A program made the translations under genes and the position numbers. DNA of 64,000 nt. Origin: Owenia fusiformis (Eukaryota; Annelida; Polychaeta; Sabellida; Oweniidae). The notes below the pieces were generated by a model. That model was not told the origin of the DNA, did not search any database, and saw only the letters and a program-made list of their open reading frames with translations. Position 1 is the stretch's first letter. Each line of letters begins with the position of its first letter. Where the stretch lies: the NCBI GenBank assembly GCA_903813345.2, contig CAIIXF020000001.1, positions 52,903,885 to 52,967,884 on the forward strand, written 5' to 3'. Of the stretch, positions 45,372 through 60,300 are shown one piece after another.

Positions 45372-48300
45372 TTATGCTGTTTGTTTTTGCTTTTCGTGAG
45401 ATCTGTGATGAAACACAAATGATATAGCTTTTGTTTCCCATGCACCTTTCAGTACCACATCCACAAGTCCTTTCTTATCTGTGTTGTGGTTCCAATGGGA
45501 TAGATTACTTGCACAGTCACTATCTGGTGGCGGAGGCCGCACTTGGATATTGTTCACACATCTCTGACATTTGAACCTGAAAATATAACTTATTCATGTA
45601 AAGAGGGCATTGTTAACAGCATATAGTAAGATGGAAATGCCAGTCATCATGTTATAATTTAAATGTAGTCGGCCTAAAAGTGCAAGCTAACATTAAGTTT
45701 AAAACTTAACTTGGAATGATCATCCATTTTTGTTTAACTAAATAGTTATACATTTATGTTGGTGGATACATTAATTATTACAAAAACAGATGGATTTGTA
45801 CTGAATATTTACAAAGAATATATTTGCCAGTGTATAATGTAAGACCTACTTATCATGTGTATCACTGCTGGTTTGTTCATGTAGCTGGAAGAGTTCTTTA
45901 AGATCCCCCAGAGTGAAGTGTCTCTCTACATCTTCTTCATTGTCCACTACACAACTACTGAGTGCCTTCTTGTGAGCCTGTCTCTGGAGAATCTTTTCCT
46001 CTATTGTACCAGTCTGAAATCATGTATAGTAAATGATATTATGTAGTGGAATATGTTTTACAAGTTTGAGATTAAGGGGTGCATTCATGTACCATTTTTA
46101 GTAGTGAATATTCATATATTGTCATTACCATGGAAATGGTGACACCATATTTAAAGAACAATAGACTTACAAATTCATAAATTTAAAGCACCCCAGATTA
46201 ATTCGCTGATCTCCAAGCACAATGCGAATTAGACAAAAATTATCATGTTAACCATAACAGGAAAAACTACTCACAGCAATAAGCCTATATATGTAGCACT
46301 GCTTCTTCTGCCCATCACGCCACACTCTAGCCATAGCTTGCTCATCATTGGCTGGGTTCCAGTCAGGATCAAACATGACAAGTCTGTTTGCACCAATCAG
46401 ATTCAAACCACAGCCACCTGCCTTACTACTCAGCATGAAAATGAACTCTGGGGACTGGAACAATAACAAAAAGTTAAATGGATTGCAAAATATGGTAATG
46501 TGATGCAACATACATTGGTTGCCACAAAATGAGGATATAAGTGGATATAATATGGTGTTATCCACTAGTAGATAATAATACCAGTCAACAATGGGAAGTT
46601 TTTACTCTTACAACGGCAAATTACACAATGATATAGATTTACATGTGGATACTCACACAGGGATCATTGAACTTTTCTACAACTTTAGCTCTCTTCTTAA
46701 TTGACATTGAACCATCCAACCTTACAAAGATGTACCTAAAATGTAAAGTACATAGTATGATTATTGATTTCACAGCTCATGCCATTTTATTTTTCACAAA
46801 CTCTGTATAATACCAATAGGTGGTTTATTCAGTACAGTACAGTATGCAACTGCATGTATTACAGCACAGTATGCAACTGCATGTATTACAGTACAGTCTC
46901 CAGTTGAACACTTCTAAAAGAGACATGCATGACACGTTTTAATGTTCTTTTAAATGGGTTGAGTACGAATAGCAAAGGTTATGCATAATGCCCTCACCAA
47001 TAATGTATAAATTATGAAAGTAAAGTGTTGTCTTGCATCATAATGGTTTCACACTCCACTCTTTAACAACTAGTCTTAAAGTGTGGAGTATTAAGTATCA
47101 GGATATCAAAATGCTGCGTTTTGACATAATTGAAGCTGAAAATATCATCCTCAATCTTAATCTTACCCTCTATATCTGCAGAGTTTTTCAAATAAGTCCA
47201 GTGTTTGTGTGTAGTTTGACACAAGTACAACTTTGTCATCTGTGGTTGCCTTCACAGTGGCTAGGATGAAGTCTAATACTGTGAACTTACCTGTAAGGGA
47301 TTCAGAAAAGAAGACAAGAAGATAAGCACCACAAAAGTATATCATATGGTGGCAGTCAACATTTTTGAGTTTTTATCCTGTATAAACATATTGCAATCAA
47401 ATTAATGTCATATTATTTGTGAATCTTTTGGCCTCTATTTTCTTCAACATGATTTGTAATGACTTCATCATAATATTAGTAGAATGTAATGGAGTTTTGG
47501 ATAGTGAAAACAGTTCAGAAATGGTGAGCAAAATCAGGGTAATTGCCAATTGGAAAGTGTTTCTTATTTCTTATTGTAATGCTGGGTTATTAGTTATGTT
47601 GTTAAGGGATTTGTTAACATCTTGTAAACATTTAATTTTACATGTTAACAGATGTACAGGAACCCATGCTCTAGTATTCTTACATAATCATCAAGTTTAC
47701 CTGAAAGCTCAGGTTGCAGTTTCTTGGGATCATACTTTGTTGGGAACATGTCTAAGCCCCCATTAAAACCACCACTGCCTTCAACACACTTCTCATAAAT
47801 CAGATCTGGATCTAGAAAGAATATATGGTGATACAAATAAACAATTTATAAGATAAGAATGTTGAATATGCTCCTATGTAAATATTTTTCAATTCTTGTT
47901 CACTGCAGATACATTCATTAATCTCTTAGGAAAAATTCTAAGGATTGTACTTTCATCATGGAGAATAGAGGTCAACATTAGCTTGTATCCTACCACAACC
48001 AATACACAAGGGAAACTACTTACGATTGCACAGTTTCTTCAGTTGTGTAATGGCAGAGAGAGAAGATGCTGTGACTTTGCCATTGCTCCTTATTTCTAAC
48101 TCTGCCACCTTAGATTGCACATACTGTTTATAGAGGGTGCTTTGCAAGGGGGTCAATCTACAGTTCACGATCTGTTCAACTGAAAGAAAATAATACTATA
48201 GCGACATGATCTATGAGTAATAAGAAGGCTTGATCAACTTGATATGTATCTCAGAAAATATGTTGTTTGTTGTTGGGGGTTCGGGTTACTGTTTTTGGCA

Positions 48301-51300
48301 TTTGTGATTTGCAATGTCCAATCAAATTAAGAGCAATAGAATCATAACAGACCAGGAAGAGTAAAAAGCGTTAATGGACCTTGAACTATTAGTAGCTGTG
48401 TATTAGGATGATGTACATGTTTAATAATTATAAAAAAAAGCATTGCTAATAAAAACTTTCAATGGGTTGTCATGCACTTACTTTTCACAGGTAGATACTT
48501 GGTGAGTAGAGCCTGGGTTCTCCTGATGATACACTTGTTTACTATTGCAGCTAACTGGAATACATTACAGAGTATAAATTTTGGCTCATATGAGGAGTGC
48601 TTTAATAAATGGAATATCTCTATCTTCTATGAAAGCTGAGCTGAAAACCCAACACTTGATAAAACATACATACTTTGTTAAAAGAGGTTGACATTTTGCA
48701 TTTTTTGAGGCCAAAAATGCAGATACTAATGCAGTCGAGACTGGTCATTCTAAGTCATTGAGTCATTACTTAGAACTTGTATATTTCAAAGCACAATGCT
48801 TATTAAAAACATGAAAACTATAAACACATGAATACACATGAATATAAGTATTTTCCCACTAACATAAAATTAACTTTTTCAGAGAACTGCTGTTATTTCT
48901 GGGGCAGGACTACTGACAAACTGACAAATGACTACCTTCATGCTGAATTTGAAGTGTTCAAATATTTTCTTAATATTACCTCCAAAAGTTTCTCCTGTCC
49001 CTTTTTGTGTTCACTGTCTGAGGCTCCTGCATCTCTACCCCTCAATATAGGAACTTCAAACTTTCTCTTGAACTCATTAGCTGTACCTAGAATCACAAAG
49101 ACAACATGAATTATATAGTGTGAATAATGCAGAGCATGTTATGGCAAACTACAAATGATTCCATATTGTATCAGCAAACAACTGCTTACAAACACCAGTT
49201 TTGACTGACCTGGATACTTCATGAACACACTCCAAGGTAGAAACTCATAGCATAGAATTGAAATATAATAAACATGCTTGCCATACGTCATTTAACATGA
49301 CAAATCATTTTACATGAAATTCAAATCATCGTGATACATCAAAAATATATTGTTGTGGCCAGACATAAGCTATTGCTCCTGGATGCCCTTTGAAATACAA
49401 AAGACTTCAAACAACAATTCAGACAGAAGCACATCTAACATGACTCAACAACAACTGCAGATATCATTTGCATGAGGAGACATCCACATATGATATTAAA
49501 AGTATAAACATAGTTAAATATCATCACAGTGAGATGCATCACCAGAGCACACCTGACTGAGACGAGTTCTAGTAACAAAAAAACATGAACAGCATTGAGA
49601 TGTGGATCCTTGCCTTTGTGGCAGTACCAAGTAAGCTATTTAAGATACCATATGTATAGGATATCCTATGATTTTGAGATATCATTTTTATCCACGAGTA
49701 TCAGTATCTAGATGAGTGAGCGTAGCAAATGAGTGCAGATATTGTTATCAACGAGTGGATTAAAATGATATCACGGAAAATCATAGGATGTTCTATTTAT
49801 CCCATAGTTTACCTCACAAAGCATTTCAAAACAACATTCAGGTTTATTTTGCCATTTGGACTATAGCCAAAACATTAATCATTTCCATATTTGTAACATC
49901 ATGAAATCACCATGTAAGCATATAACATGTAACCATGTAACGATGCACATCACATTGGCAGGAGTTTTCAAAGCAAAAAAATTGGAACATTTGTTAATTG
50001 AACGCAAAACCTTTATTTTTCCTCTGAAATGCACCAGAATTTTACTGAGCATAGTTCAGTCACTTATCTCTCTGATGTAAAGTTTATAGGTGCAAACCAC
50101 AAAGTTAATGCATTAAACTAGTCAATGTTTGATATGATCCCCTCTTCTTAAATATACACTTGTCAACTTTTTCAAGTTTTCTTTATTTCAAAGCTTTAAT
50201 GAACACGTTGATTGCACTTACATTATAAAATCATATTTAGTTGACAACAGGTATTAGCATCTATGGTTTACCAGAAAACTATTGTGTTATTGTTAACTTA
50301 AGAATACCCCAAATCATTATTTTCATTTAAGAGAAGGAAAGAAAGAACATGTAAGAGGTAAGTGATTGCACAACCCATACAGCTACTACAGTGACAAATC
50401 ATTTTTCGAGATGATCATCAAGACAAATCATTTTTCTTTTTCGAGATGACTGTGATTGGTACAGTACCTATGAAGGCATTTGTAGACAGGAATGACCACT
50501 AATTTTATTGATGACATATCCCATTATAAATCTCTAAATACTTATTCCACCTTTAAGAACCATCCATACCAAGAAAATTATCTAGAACAAGACTTGATTT
50601 TTATGGTTCTAGACTCAAATTTCTTGCAAGAACCAACAATTTTTGCCTTGAATCCTATTACTCTGTATGGGGCAAAAGTGATGGCAAATGTAAACTTTGT
50701 AGTTAGAATGAACATGAAGACTTACTGCATTGGTTGGTTGCTGCTGTGTGAACATGAATCTTTTTTCCACACTGTTTGTAAGCAATGTCTCTCCGATTTA
50801 TTTTCTGACTTCATTAAGGGTAATCTGACTGAAAAATTGACCTTTATGCTTGGTGATGAGATTTTTTCAAAGTGGGGGCAAGACTATTTTAGATTATTTG
50901 ATAGCATTGTAAAAATGATTTTTAATCCAATTGTACAAGCCCATAGATTTATGTCTTTGATTTTTTTAGTATATGCAACATTGTTTTAAAGAAATTATAC
51001 ATGATTTTGTATTTTATTCATATTGTTTAGTTGTATGTAGCCGCACTGGATAATAATCCATGTGCCACTGTTATAAAAGTGTTGGCAAATAAATCAATAA
51101 ATAAATAAATTTATGATAAACCTCTTTTCTGTTGGTTTGTCAGAATGAAACTAGAACATTCATCAATTGTGTAAAATATTAAGTTTACACTGGGTGTTGC
51201 CTGTTGCCCCTTGAATTTTTACTTCATATGAAATAGTACTTAATGATTTAAATGTAACTGCAATAAAAATTTCACAACATGTATGTTTTCTCCAGTTTCA

Positions 51301-54300
51301 GTAGTTACTAGCACATCATGTCTCCAAGATTTAGAAGATAATGTGTCTGCAATGAAGAAAGATATAGAAAGACTCAACAAAGTAGCTTTCCCTGGACAAG
51401 CAGGTAGTGATTTTAAAACAACCCTGCTCTATTTGCACATAAACACATTAATATCACTTTATAGTAGTGTCAACATTCATTAAACAGTCAAAAGCTATAC
51501 AGTGTTTTTTGGGACCTTAAACATCATCATGAAGATATAGGCTTAAGGGACTTGACTAGTTTGGTCTTTAAACCTCTCTTAATTACTCAGGCTTTAAAAG
51601 GGTATGACACCACACCAGAGAATATGTCAATGAATCAGTAATATCTAACACCCTTTTCATAAAAGTGAATAAGGATTCTTATGAAAACATATGCATGATT
51701 TTGAAAGTATTAGCTCTAACACTCCCTGGACTACATTATATAGATGAATGCATCGGTGAATTTCTTGTGAGTGGAGAACACCACAGAATTCCTGACTCTA
51801 GCCTGACAGCTTCAACAGAATACCATTCAACAGAATCAGCTGCATATGCAAGACTAGGGTGAGTAATAATGAAATACTTATCACTCATTCAGTCTTTCAC
51901 ACACCGAAACCAACACATGTTCAGCAACAGACCATTCTGACTCATTTGTAGCCAGCAATGCAAGATTTGAGTAAGTGAAAATAGTCAGTCTTCCCTTATT
52001 TAAGTATTTTTATATTGTATGTTAGCCAGCATAATACTAACCTAACTAAACTGTTGCTGGTTTGCCCTTACATGCCTTAGTATTCAAAATAAATATCTTA
52101 TTGTACAGAGGACCTCAGGCCTGGGTTGCTAAAGTATTAGATGAGAACCAATGGATCCAGGCGGACTTGGGTGATGTAATGAAGGTGTATGGTATAGTAA
52201 CACAAGGTAGAGCAAATATTGATCAATGGGTGAAATCTTACACAGTTGCCTACAATATACAACATGGGACAACATTTATTAAAGTTCTTGATAAAGGCGG
52301 CCATGAGGTGAGTTAATGTCAAAATACAATGTACCTGTATCAGTCAATACATAGTGACAGGAAGTTAATTATGGGTATTTGCCAATTTTAGGTTTACCGA
52401 TAAAAATTTAGAAAAAAGTTGAATGCTTCAAGTCTAATACTTTAAAGATGCACATGATGACAAAAAATCCTATGGCACACTATTTATGATATTTGGCATA
52501 CACAGGGTCAGGGTAAGAAAGTAGTTCACTTTTATAAAGAGTAATATTGTCTAATGTAATAATGCATCTTCATACATTTGTACACAATAACAGTATTATG
52601 CATGAGTGATATTCTACAAGTACTGTATTACAAGTCACTTGAATTCACATGATGAAAAAATTGATTGAATCTACTTCCAAAACAGTTTATCAACGCTTTA
52701 ATAATACAACCCATTGCTGAACAAACTGATGGTGAAGAAAAAACATGGTTCTTACAATGTGAATATCGATTCTTTAGTCACGAACCACCAGTTCCTCTCT
52801 CCAGAACATATATCTCCACTTGCGCAATGGGTTCCCACATCACGAACCACACAGCTTTGTATGGGCATTAATTGGTGTTACACAGTCTACTGTCATTGAA
52901 GACAGTTAAATACACGAAACAACAATACTCCTATTCGCGATAAGAGTTCAGGTGGTAATTTACATAAATATCTCCCATGATGCATCGCTTTGGAAGGGAC
53001 AAATTTTCATTGGCCCGCCAAACGAGTCTGAACCTTTCTCAGCTTCTGATCTTCCATCAGCCATCAAGCATAGTTATATGATCCAATTTATTCAATAATC
53101 AGAAAGATAATCGGAGATTCAAAGTAACATTATTGATATTTTTTCAATCTTCGATGAAGTCTGAGCAATTTCTGGGAAATCAGTGATGTCACTGGAATTG
53201 GACGGCACTTTCAACTACAGATTTCTTCGGATTTGGGGATTACAGTTCAAAAAACCTTGTTATATAGTTTAATTACATACATTCCTATCATTTGTGCAAA
53301 TGCAACTCTACATAAATGTTTAATAGAGTCGCAGTGCGGCATTGAAAATAGCACCCCTGTATAATCCAATGGGAAAGAACCCGGATGTAGATGAAGTTGT
53401 ACCATACATGAGAGCTCTTCAAACGAGAGTTAACTAAACTGAACGAAAACTAAACATTATCGCATATTGGTATATTGACTTTATGGTTCTAAGTTATGGT
53501 GACATATTTTTGTCATTTCTGTGACTGGTTCAGTATTGTAAGTGTAGCAAGCCTTAAAAAAATTTATGACCAGGTTGAAAATTTCTCTGGAGGATCACTG
53601 GAATCCCTAAGAATAGTTTTGCAATTCTATGACACAGTCAGAGACTGAGTCAGCCTTTTTGTTGCATTCTGCAAAGATCTAATAAGACTAATAAAATTCA
53701 TTTACCATACTAATGCATTAAATTTTATTCTAGGTTTTCCATGGTAATAATGACAGACACACTCCAGTATTGAACATGTTTCAATCTGTACAAGCAAGGA
53801 TTATCCGTATCAGCCCAAAAACTTGGCAAGCCTATATGTCCTTCAGATTTGATATCATTGGATGTCACACCTGAGAAATTTCAGAGAAACCTACATTATA
53901 TGAAATAATATTTCACAAAAATTAAAATAATAATTTTGATGTAATACAATAATGCAAACAAGAAAACAAAAATAAACAAGGCATTCACATGACAAAATGT
54001 CACCATCTAGCTACAATATCATGAGTTCAATCATAAACCAGATTTGAACTTCTGAGAACTTGAAGATGATTTTGAAAAAGAAATTGGTCAATTTGAGGTA
54101 AGTTGAAAAAATACCTTTTTGACCTTTTTTACCTTGAGAAGGTCAAGTTTTAAATCTAAATATCAGATTTGAATTTCTAACTTGAAAATGATTCTGAATA
54201 AAAAATATGGTCAATTTGATTGACCTTGAGAAGCTTATTGAAAACCAATGTCACAAAAAACTGAGACCATAACAATATGTCACCATTTTTTGGTGGTGAC

Positions 54301-57300
54301 ATAAAAACTAATGTCTTCAGTGGAATTTGAAAAGGCCACATCACTGCACAATAATTAATAGACTATAACAATAACTCACCCATGTAAGCTGAAAATGGTC
54401 AAAAATACTACCAATAATACTATACTGGATGTTTGAGTAAGCGTTCCAAGCCAAGATTTACTGATGTTTAATTAAGTTTTCATTTTGGGTATCTACTTCC
54501 TCTCATAACACATTGAAAAAGAAATGATTTGGAATTTTGATTTCAAAATGATAAAAATCCATGGATTGACTGTTTTTGGCTCCTGAACCCATCCTAATAG
54601 AAACGTAAGACTATTTTCTTGGGACATTGCTAGAAATCTCTAGTTTCTCCCTCTGAAGTATTTGAAAGTAGCAATTTTAATCACAGATACTAAAGCTTAC
54701 CTAAGATGCCTGTGTTGACAAAATGTATCAAACTAAAGTACTCAAGCAGATCATTCTGTATAGGGGTTCCAGACAACAGTATTCTACGTTTGGTCTGTAA
54801 TGCTGTTAGAGCTGCATAAGTCTGGTTCTCAGAATTCTTCAGTCTGTGACCCTGCAACATAATGAACAAATTATTTTTCTTTATGGATGCAACACAGGCA
54901 AATTAGGTCATAGCAAATCCACAAAGTACTAGAAGTGAAATAATTTCATTGTAGCACTTAGAAAAATGTAGGTACCACTGAAAGAAAATCTTAACTTAAA
55001 TGATATTTTCTATTTTCTTTTAAATAAAATCCATTTATGGGAGTGTAAGTTAAAGTCAAAATAGCTCATAATATAATTGTTATCTTGAGTATCTTACAAA
55101 CAAGATATTAATAATTTATACATTTACATCTGTACTTTATTTTTTGTTTACTGTTGCTTTAGTATTGTACTAAAATGTCAACTCAACAGATATTAAATTG
55201 AGTGTTTTTGGTGATCTTTGAGGATGTATGATTGACTTGAATGATGTGTAATCTAATGTAAGATTAATACATTGAATTTATCATATGTACCTATATCAAC
55301 GAGTTATAAGAAATTATTCTAAAATTGAGAAAATTACTGAAAGTTTATTCCCTCTTTTACTAACCTCATCGCACATGACTAGCCCCACTGTGCCTTTATG
55401 TAACACACTAGCATGCAAGCGAAATGTTTCATATGATATGATCAGAATGGGATTTGGTATTCTTCTGCCAGACTGATGCATAAAGCTACCTGAAATCAAA
55501 CATACACAGCATAATGGTATTAAAGAATATTCACACATGGCTAGGCAAGGTGTGTCGACTCCAGCCAATCCAAACAGAGTTTTTCTGAGTGACAGCAGTG
55601 CATGAAATAATCAAAAATGCATTTGTTGTGTATGGTTACTAAGGTGAGGAGATGTTTTGCCAATACTTGAACTTTGCATTAAGTTTCATTGAAAATATGT
55701 TCTTTTATTGATTTTGTATCTTTTAGGTGATTTTATAGAAAATATTTTGCAATGTGTGAAAAGAATTTAATTGTTAAAAATGTTCAACTGAAATAGCCTT
55801 TTACCAAGCACATTTATTTTATGCACATGAATCAAGTCAACAATTTATCTAAATCTAAATGTTACAAGTAGTACTAAGTCTACTATGCTAATGATAAAAT
55901 TCACTGCTTCAATAAGAACTTGAATTGCTCAAATAGGAACTTGAATTACTCAAATAGGAACCTCAATTGCTCAAATAGGAACTTGAATTGCTCAAACAGG
56001 AACTTGAATAATTTTCAAATGCATTGCACTCAAATGATGAATATTTTCTAGAATGTTAACTAGTTTGATGGAAAATCAAGTTATAGCAAAGTGTCATTTT
56101 ATTGCTCTAATACAGTAATATAATAGTATTTGCTTTTAAAATTCTGGCTCACTTAAATTTCTGTCTATTTCACTCTTGGATCCAGAGTCAATGGCCAGCA
56201 CTGAGATTCTGTTTCCTAACCACTTGCTTATTTCATTGTACCAATTCTACAACAAACAACAAACAGCGTTAAAAATACACAAAATGTCATAATAGGGTAT
56301 AATTCATCATATCCATCTATAAGTTGTGTATGAAAGTTATTTTATTTTTTACTAAAGTCTTCGTTTTTCAAAACCCAAGTCAAAACATTGCTCCTATGCT
56401 ATAGTATGAAGTCATCTTTTACAAGTGAATAACCATCTTAACATATTGCTCATCTATTGAAGCCACTATACATAATAAATGCAATTGTAAAATTTGGTAT
56501 GATTATGTCAGACGTGTGTAAGAGGAACACTGAACATACTTTCTCTATAAGAGCCTTACCTTGACTAGACTGCTAGGAGCCACTACAATGGCTTTTTCTA
56601 TATGGGCCTTACCTTGACTAGACTGCTAGGAGCCACTACAATGGCTTTTTCTATCAGAGGTTTACACTCTGGACTTTGTTTCTGGAATAAACAATTGTGA
56701 TAAGCATTACTGTAACAATAATATTGAACAGTATTGCATACCTAGCGAAGCATCTGTATTGATGTCAATGGGAAAGTTAGCAGGCTATGTCCACCGTTTT
56801 TGCCCGATTACCCCGATATAGCCCCCTTACCTCATTTTGATATTAGATTCTTAAATAACCATGACAATGTATATTTATGTAATAAATGAATTTTAATGTA
56901 AGCGACATCTTTTATATATATATAACTTATTTGTAATTGCAATTTGCGCATGCGTTTCTCTAGTTCATATTGTACATGTAGCAAGGATAGCCATGGGAAT
57001 AAGGGTATGTAATACATCAGTTATGTCACTATGACGTGAGATATGCCTTCATTCTTGCCCAAATATACAGCCTCCCATGGTCGGCCTGTACTGGGAGAAC
57101 TCAGGCATATTTCACGTCATAGTGCCATAACCTCTAAATATTCCATTCTATTGAATGAAACAATAGTATTATACAACATTTCATTCTATTGGCGAAATGC
57201 ATGCAGGTTTTTATATTGCCAATGCCCAAATGGAGCACAATGGTGAAGATATTTTCATGGTTGAAGTTTTAGCATATATTGGTTAATTTGAAGAAAAGGG

Positions 57301-60300
57301 TACACAGTTATGGAACCAATGTAAATGCAAAGTGTAATAATCTTTGCAGGTCTCAAGGACAATATTACTTGTAAGTATATAATTCATTTTGCATTCTGTA
57401 ATACTCACCAGTAAAGTCCATAAAAGAGTAATACATTGTAAAGTTTTACCAAGCCCCTGAAAGATAAAAATATGTAAATATTACTGGATATTACTGACAT
57501 GTTTTACTTAATTCTGGATCTTGAATATCTAGTTCTGCATTCAGAGGATGAGTACAATATAAGCAAATGAAATAAGAAATAAATCAGTACCTATTCAATC
57601 ATAATTACATATGCATTCCACTGAATTATTCTACCTGTTTGTCACACCACAGGGTTTTTAGGTGTAATATTTGGCCATTTGAAAGCGCTTTGGAAATATC
57701 AAATAGATGGCTTTTACATCAAAGGCTTTTACATTTTGTTTGAAAAATAAGTGGTACATGTATTTTGATGAAATCAAAAAATGATAAGATAGAATTTGGA
57801 TTTTTAATATACCCTCTTTGAAATAGTCAACTTAGATTTTAAATCAAATATAAACTAAAAAAAAAAGTTATCCCAAGCATCAAAATATTTTTGTACATGT
57901 CACAAATGATATCTCTGCCATGTTATTTTGCCACAATCTGCTTGATGACATCACTTGACATGTGGCAAGATGAAAATACTTTTGACAGTGTTAGTTAGAT
58001 GAAGTATTTTTGGCTGAAATAATTGCCTTAATTGCCGACCATATCCTGAGAGTAGTATCATTGTAATTCTCCTGAATTCAAAACATTTTCTTGAATTTAT
58101 GTGGCATGCATGTTTGACTCAATCATCTAGTAACAGACTTTTTGCCAATTTTACAATTGAGGGTTTCATCTACATATACAACATACAAGTACTGTAGAGA
58201 TTACTTTGCTAGACTAAAGAATGAATATAACCCTATTTTGGCTACCATTTCATCAGCCATGATGCAGCCAAAATTATTCTCAATCTGCAGGCCTGTGACA
58301 CAATCGTACATGAACTTCACCCCCTCTCGCTGATGAGGTCTTAGCACACGAGACAAGATTGGGTCCACAACTACATGTACTGGCTGCTTTTCCCTTTAAA
58401 TGAAAACATTATACATATATTACTCCTACTCAGATTATATTTACAATATAAGGCTTCAATCAAAGATAGAAAAATACTGGAAAATGACTTGAAATTGAAT
58501 TTGATAAAATTGACTTGGGTTACTCTCAAATTTCCTCATACTTATCATTGACTCTAAGCTTAATGAACTTACAGGTCAACTTTCAACTGGTCATGGGCCT
58601 TGAGCTCAGGGGGAGTATACAGGACTAAGGCACCTTCTTCAAATGGGTCATGCAGAGCCTTCCTTACTCCTTGTTTCCTTAGACCTAAAGCTCTGCTACC
58701 CAACTGTCCTATTGATACAAATAAACAAACCTTAATCCAACTTTCAGCAAGTCAATCAATTATAGATCAAGGAATTAACATGCAAAATGCACCACCTGCC
58801 ATTTGTTACAGACACCGAGCTCTGAACACAAATGCCATCGTCCACAAAAAAGTTGAAGACTGTAAAAATATGTAAACACTTGACTTGTGGTGGTGACATA
58901 AAAATTGGTAAACTTCTTTCCTCTTCAGAGCAGATTAGCTATAAAATTAATTCTACAATAATGTGTTCCTATCGATACATATAACTTAAAACCAAGTAGT
59001 TTCAAAACTTATATTCTTATTTATCAGAGTGTTTCTCTGAAGATGTCTGTATTAACTAATATTTCACTTACCTTTATAATTGGGTATGGGAACCTTAAAT
59101 GGCCTGGACAATATCTTTTTGATTAATGCTTCCTGAAAAAGTGTTACAAGCACCTGTTAAACAATGAACTTAGCTTAGATATCAACAAATCTATTAAAAG
59201 ATGGCACTAAGGAACAAATAAAGAAACTCACAAACTATAGTGGATAAACTTGAAAGAAGTCTGACAGTTTTGACAGATATGTTTTAAAACTATCAAAAAC
59301 ATTTGACATTTAGGTTACAGTAAATGTACATGTTCATCATTTTATATATGCATGGTTCTCACTAGGCTTTTAGACTCCAAAGATTCTCTCGAGTCTAATG
59401 TCTTTAGACCCTCCTGCTCCAGAGTCTTATAGCTTTTCTGGAGTCCAAAGTCTTTTTTCCAGAGTCTAATTTTACTTCTTCTACATAAAACTGTATACAA
59501 ACAAGGAGTGACACTTACATGGGAGGAATGATCTGGTGTACTAGGTCTATTGACTACTTACATGGGAGGCATGATCTGCTGTACTAGGTCTATTGACTAC
59601 TTACATGGGAGGCATGATCTGGTGTACTAGGTCTATTGACTACTTACATGGGAGGCATGATCTGGTGTACTAGGTCTATTGACTTACTTACATGGGAGGC
59701 ATGATCTGGTGTACTAGGTCTATTGACTACTTACATGGGAGGCATGATCTGGTGTACTCTGTCTATTGACTACTTACATGGGAGGCATGATCTGGTGTAC
59801 TCGGTCTATTGACTACTTACATGGGAGGCATGATCTGGTGTACTAGGTCTATTGACTACTTACATGGGAGGCATGATCTGGTGTACTCAGTCTATTGACT
59901 ACTTACATGGGAGGCATGATCTGGTGTACTAGGTCTATTGATTACTTACATTGGAGGCATGATCTGGTGTACTAGGTCTATTGACTTCTTACATGGGAGG
60001 CATGATCTGGTGTACAAGGTCTATTGACTACTTACATGGGAGGCATGATCTGGTGTACTAGGTCTATTGACTACTTACATTGGAGGCATTTGGTGTACTA
60101 GGTCTATTGACTACTTACATGGGAGGCATGATCTGGTGTACTAGGTCTATTGACTTACTTACATGGGAGGCATGATCTGGTGTACTAGGTCTATTGACTT
60201 ACTTACATGGGAGGCATGATCTGGTGTACTAGGTCTATTGACTTACTTACATGGGAGGCATGATATGGTGTACTAGGTCTATTGACTACTTACATGGGAG

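Noticed and set aside
50492-50989. 165-codon open frame in intron 1 of paralog C
   Set aside because: It is a LINE 3' fragment read in the wrong frame; the neighbouring frame shows the reverse-transcriptase tail.
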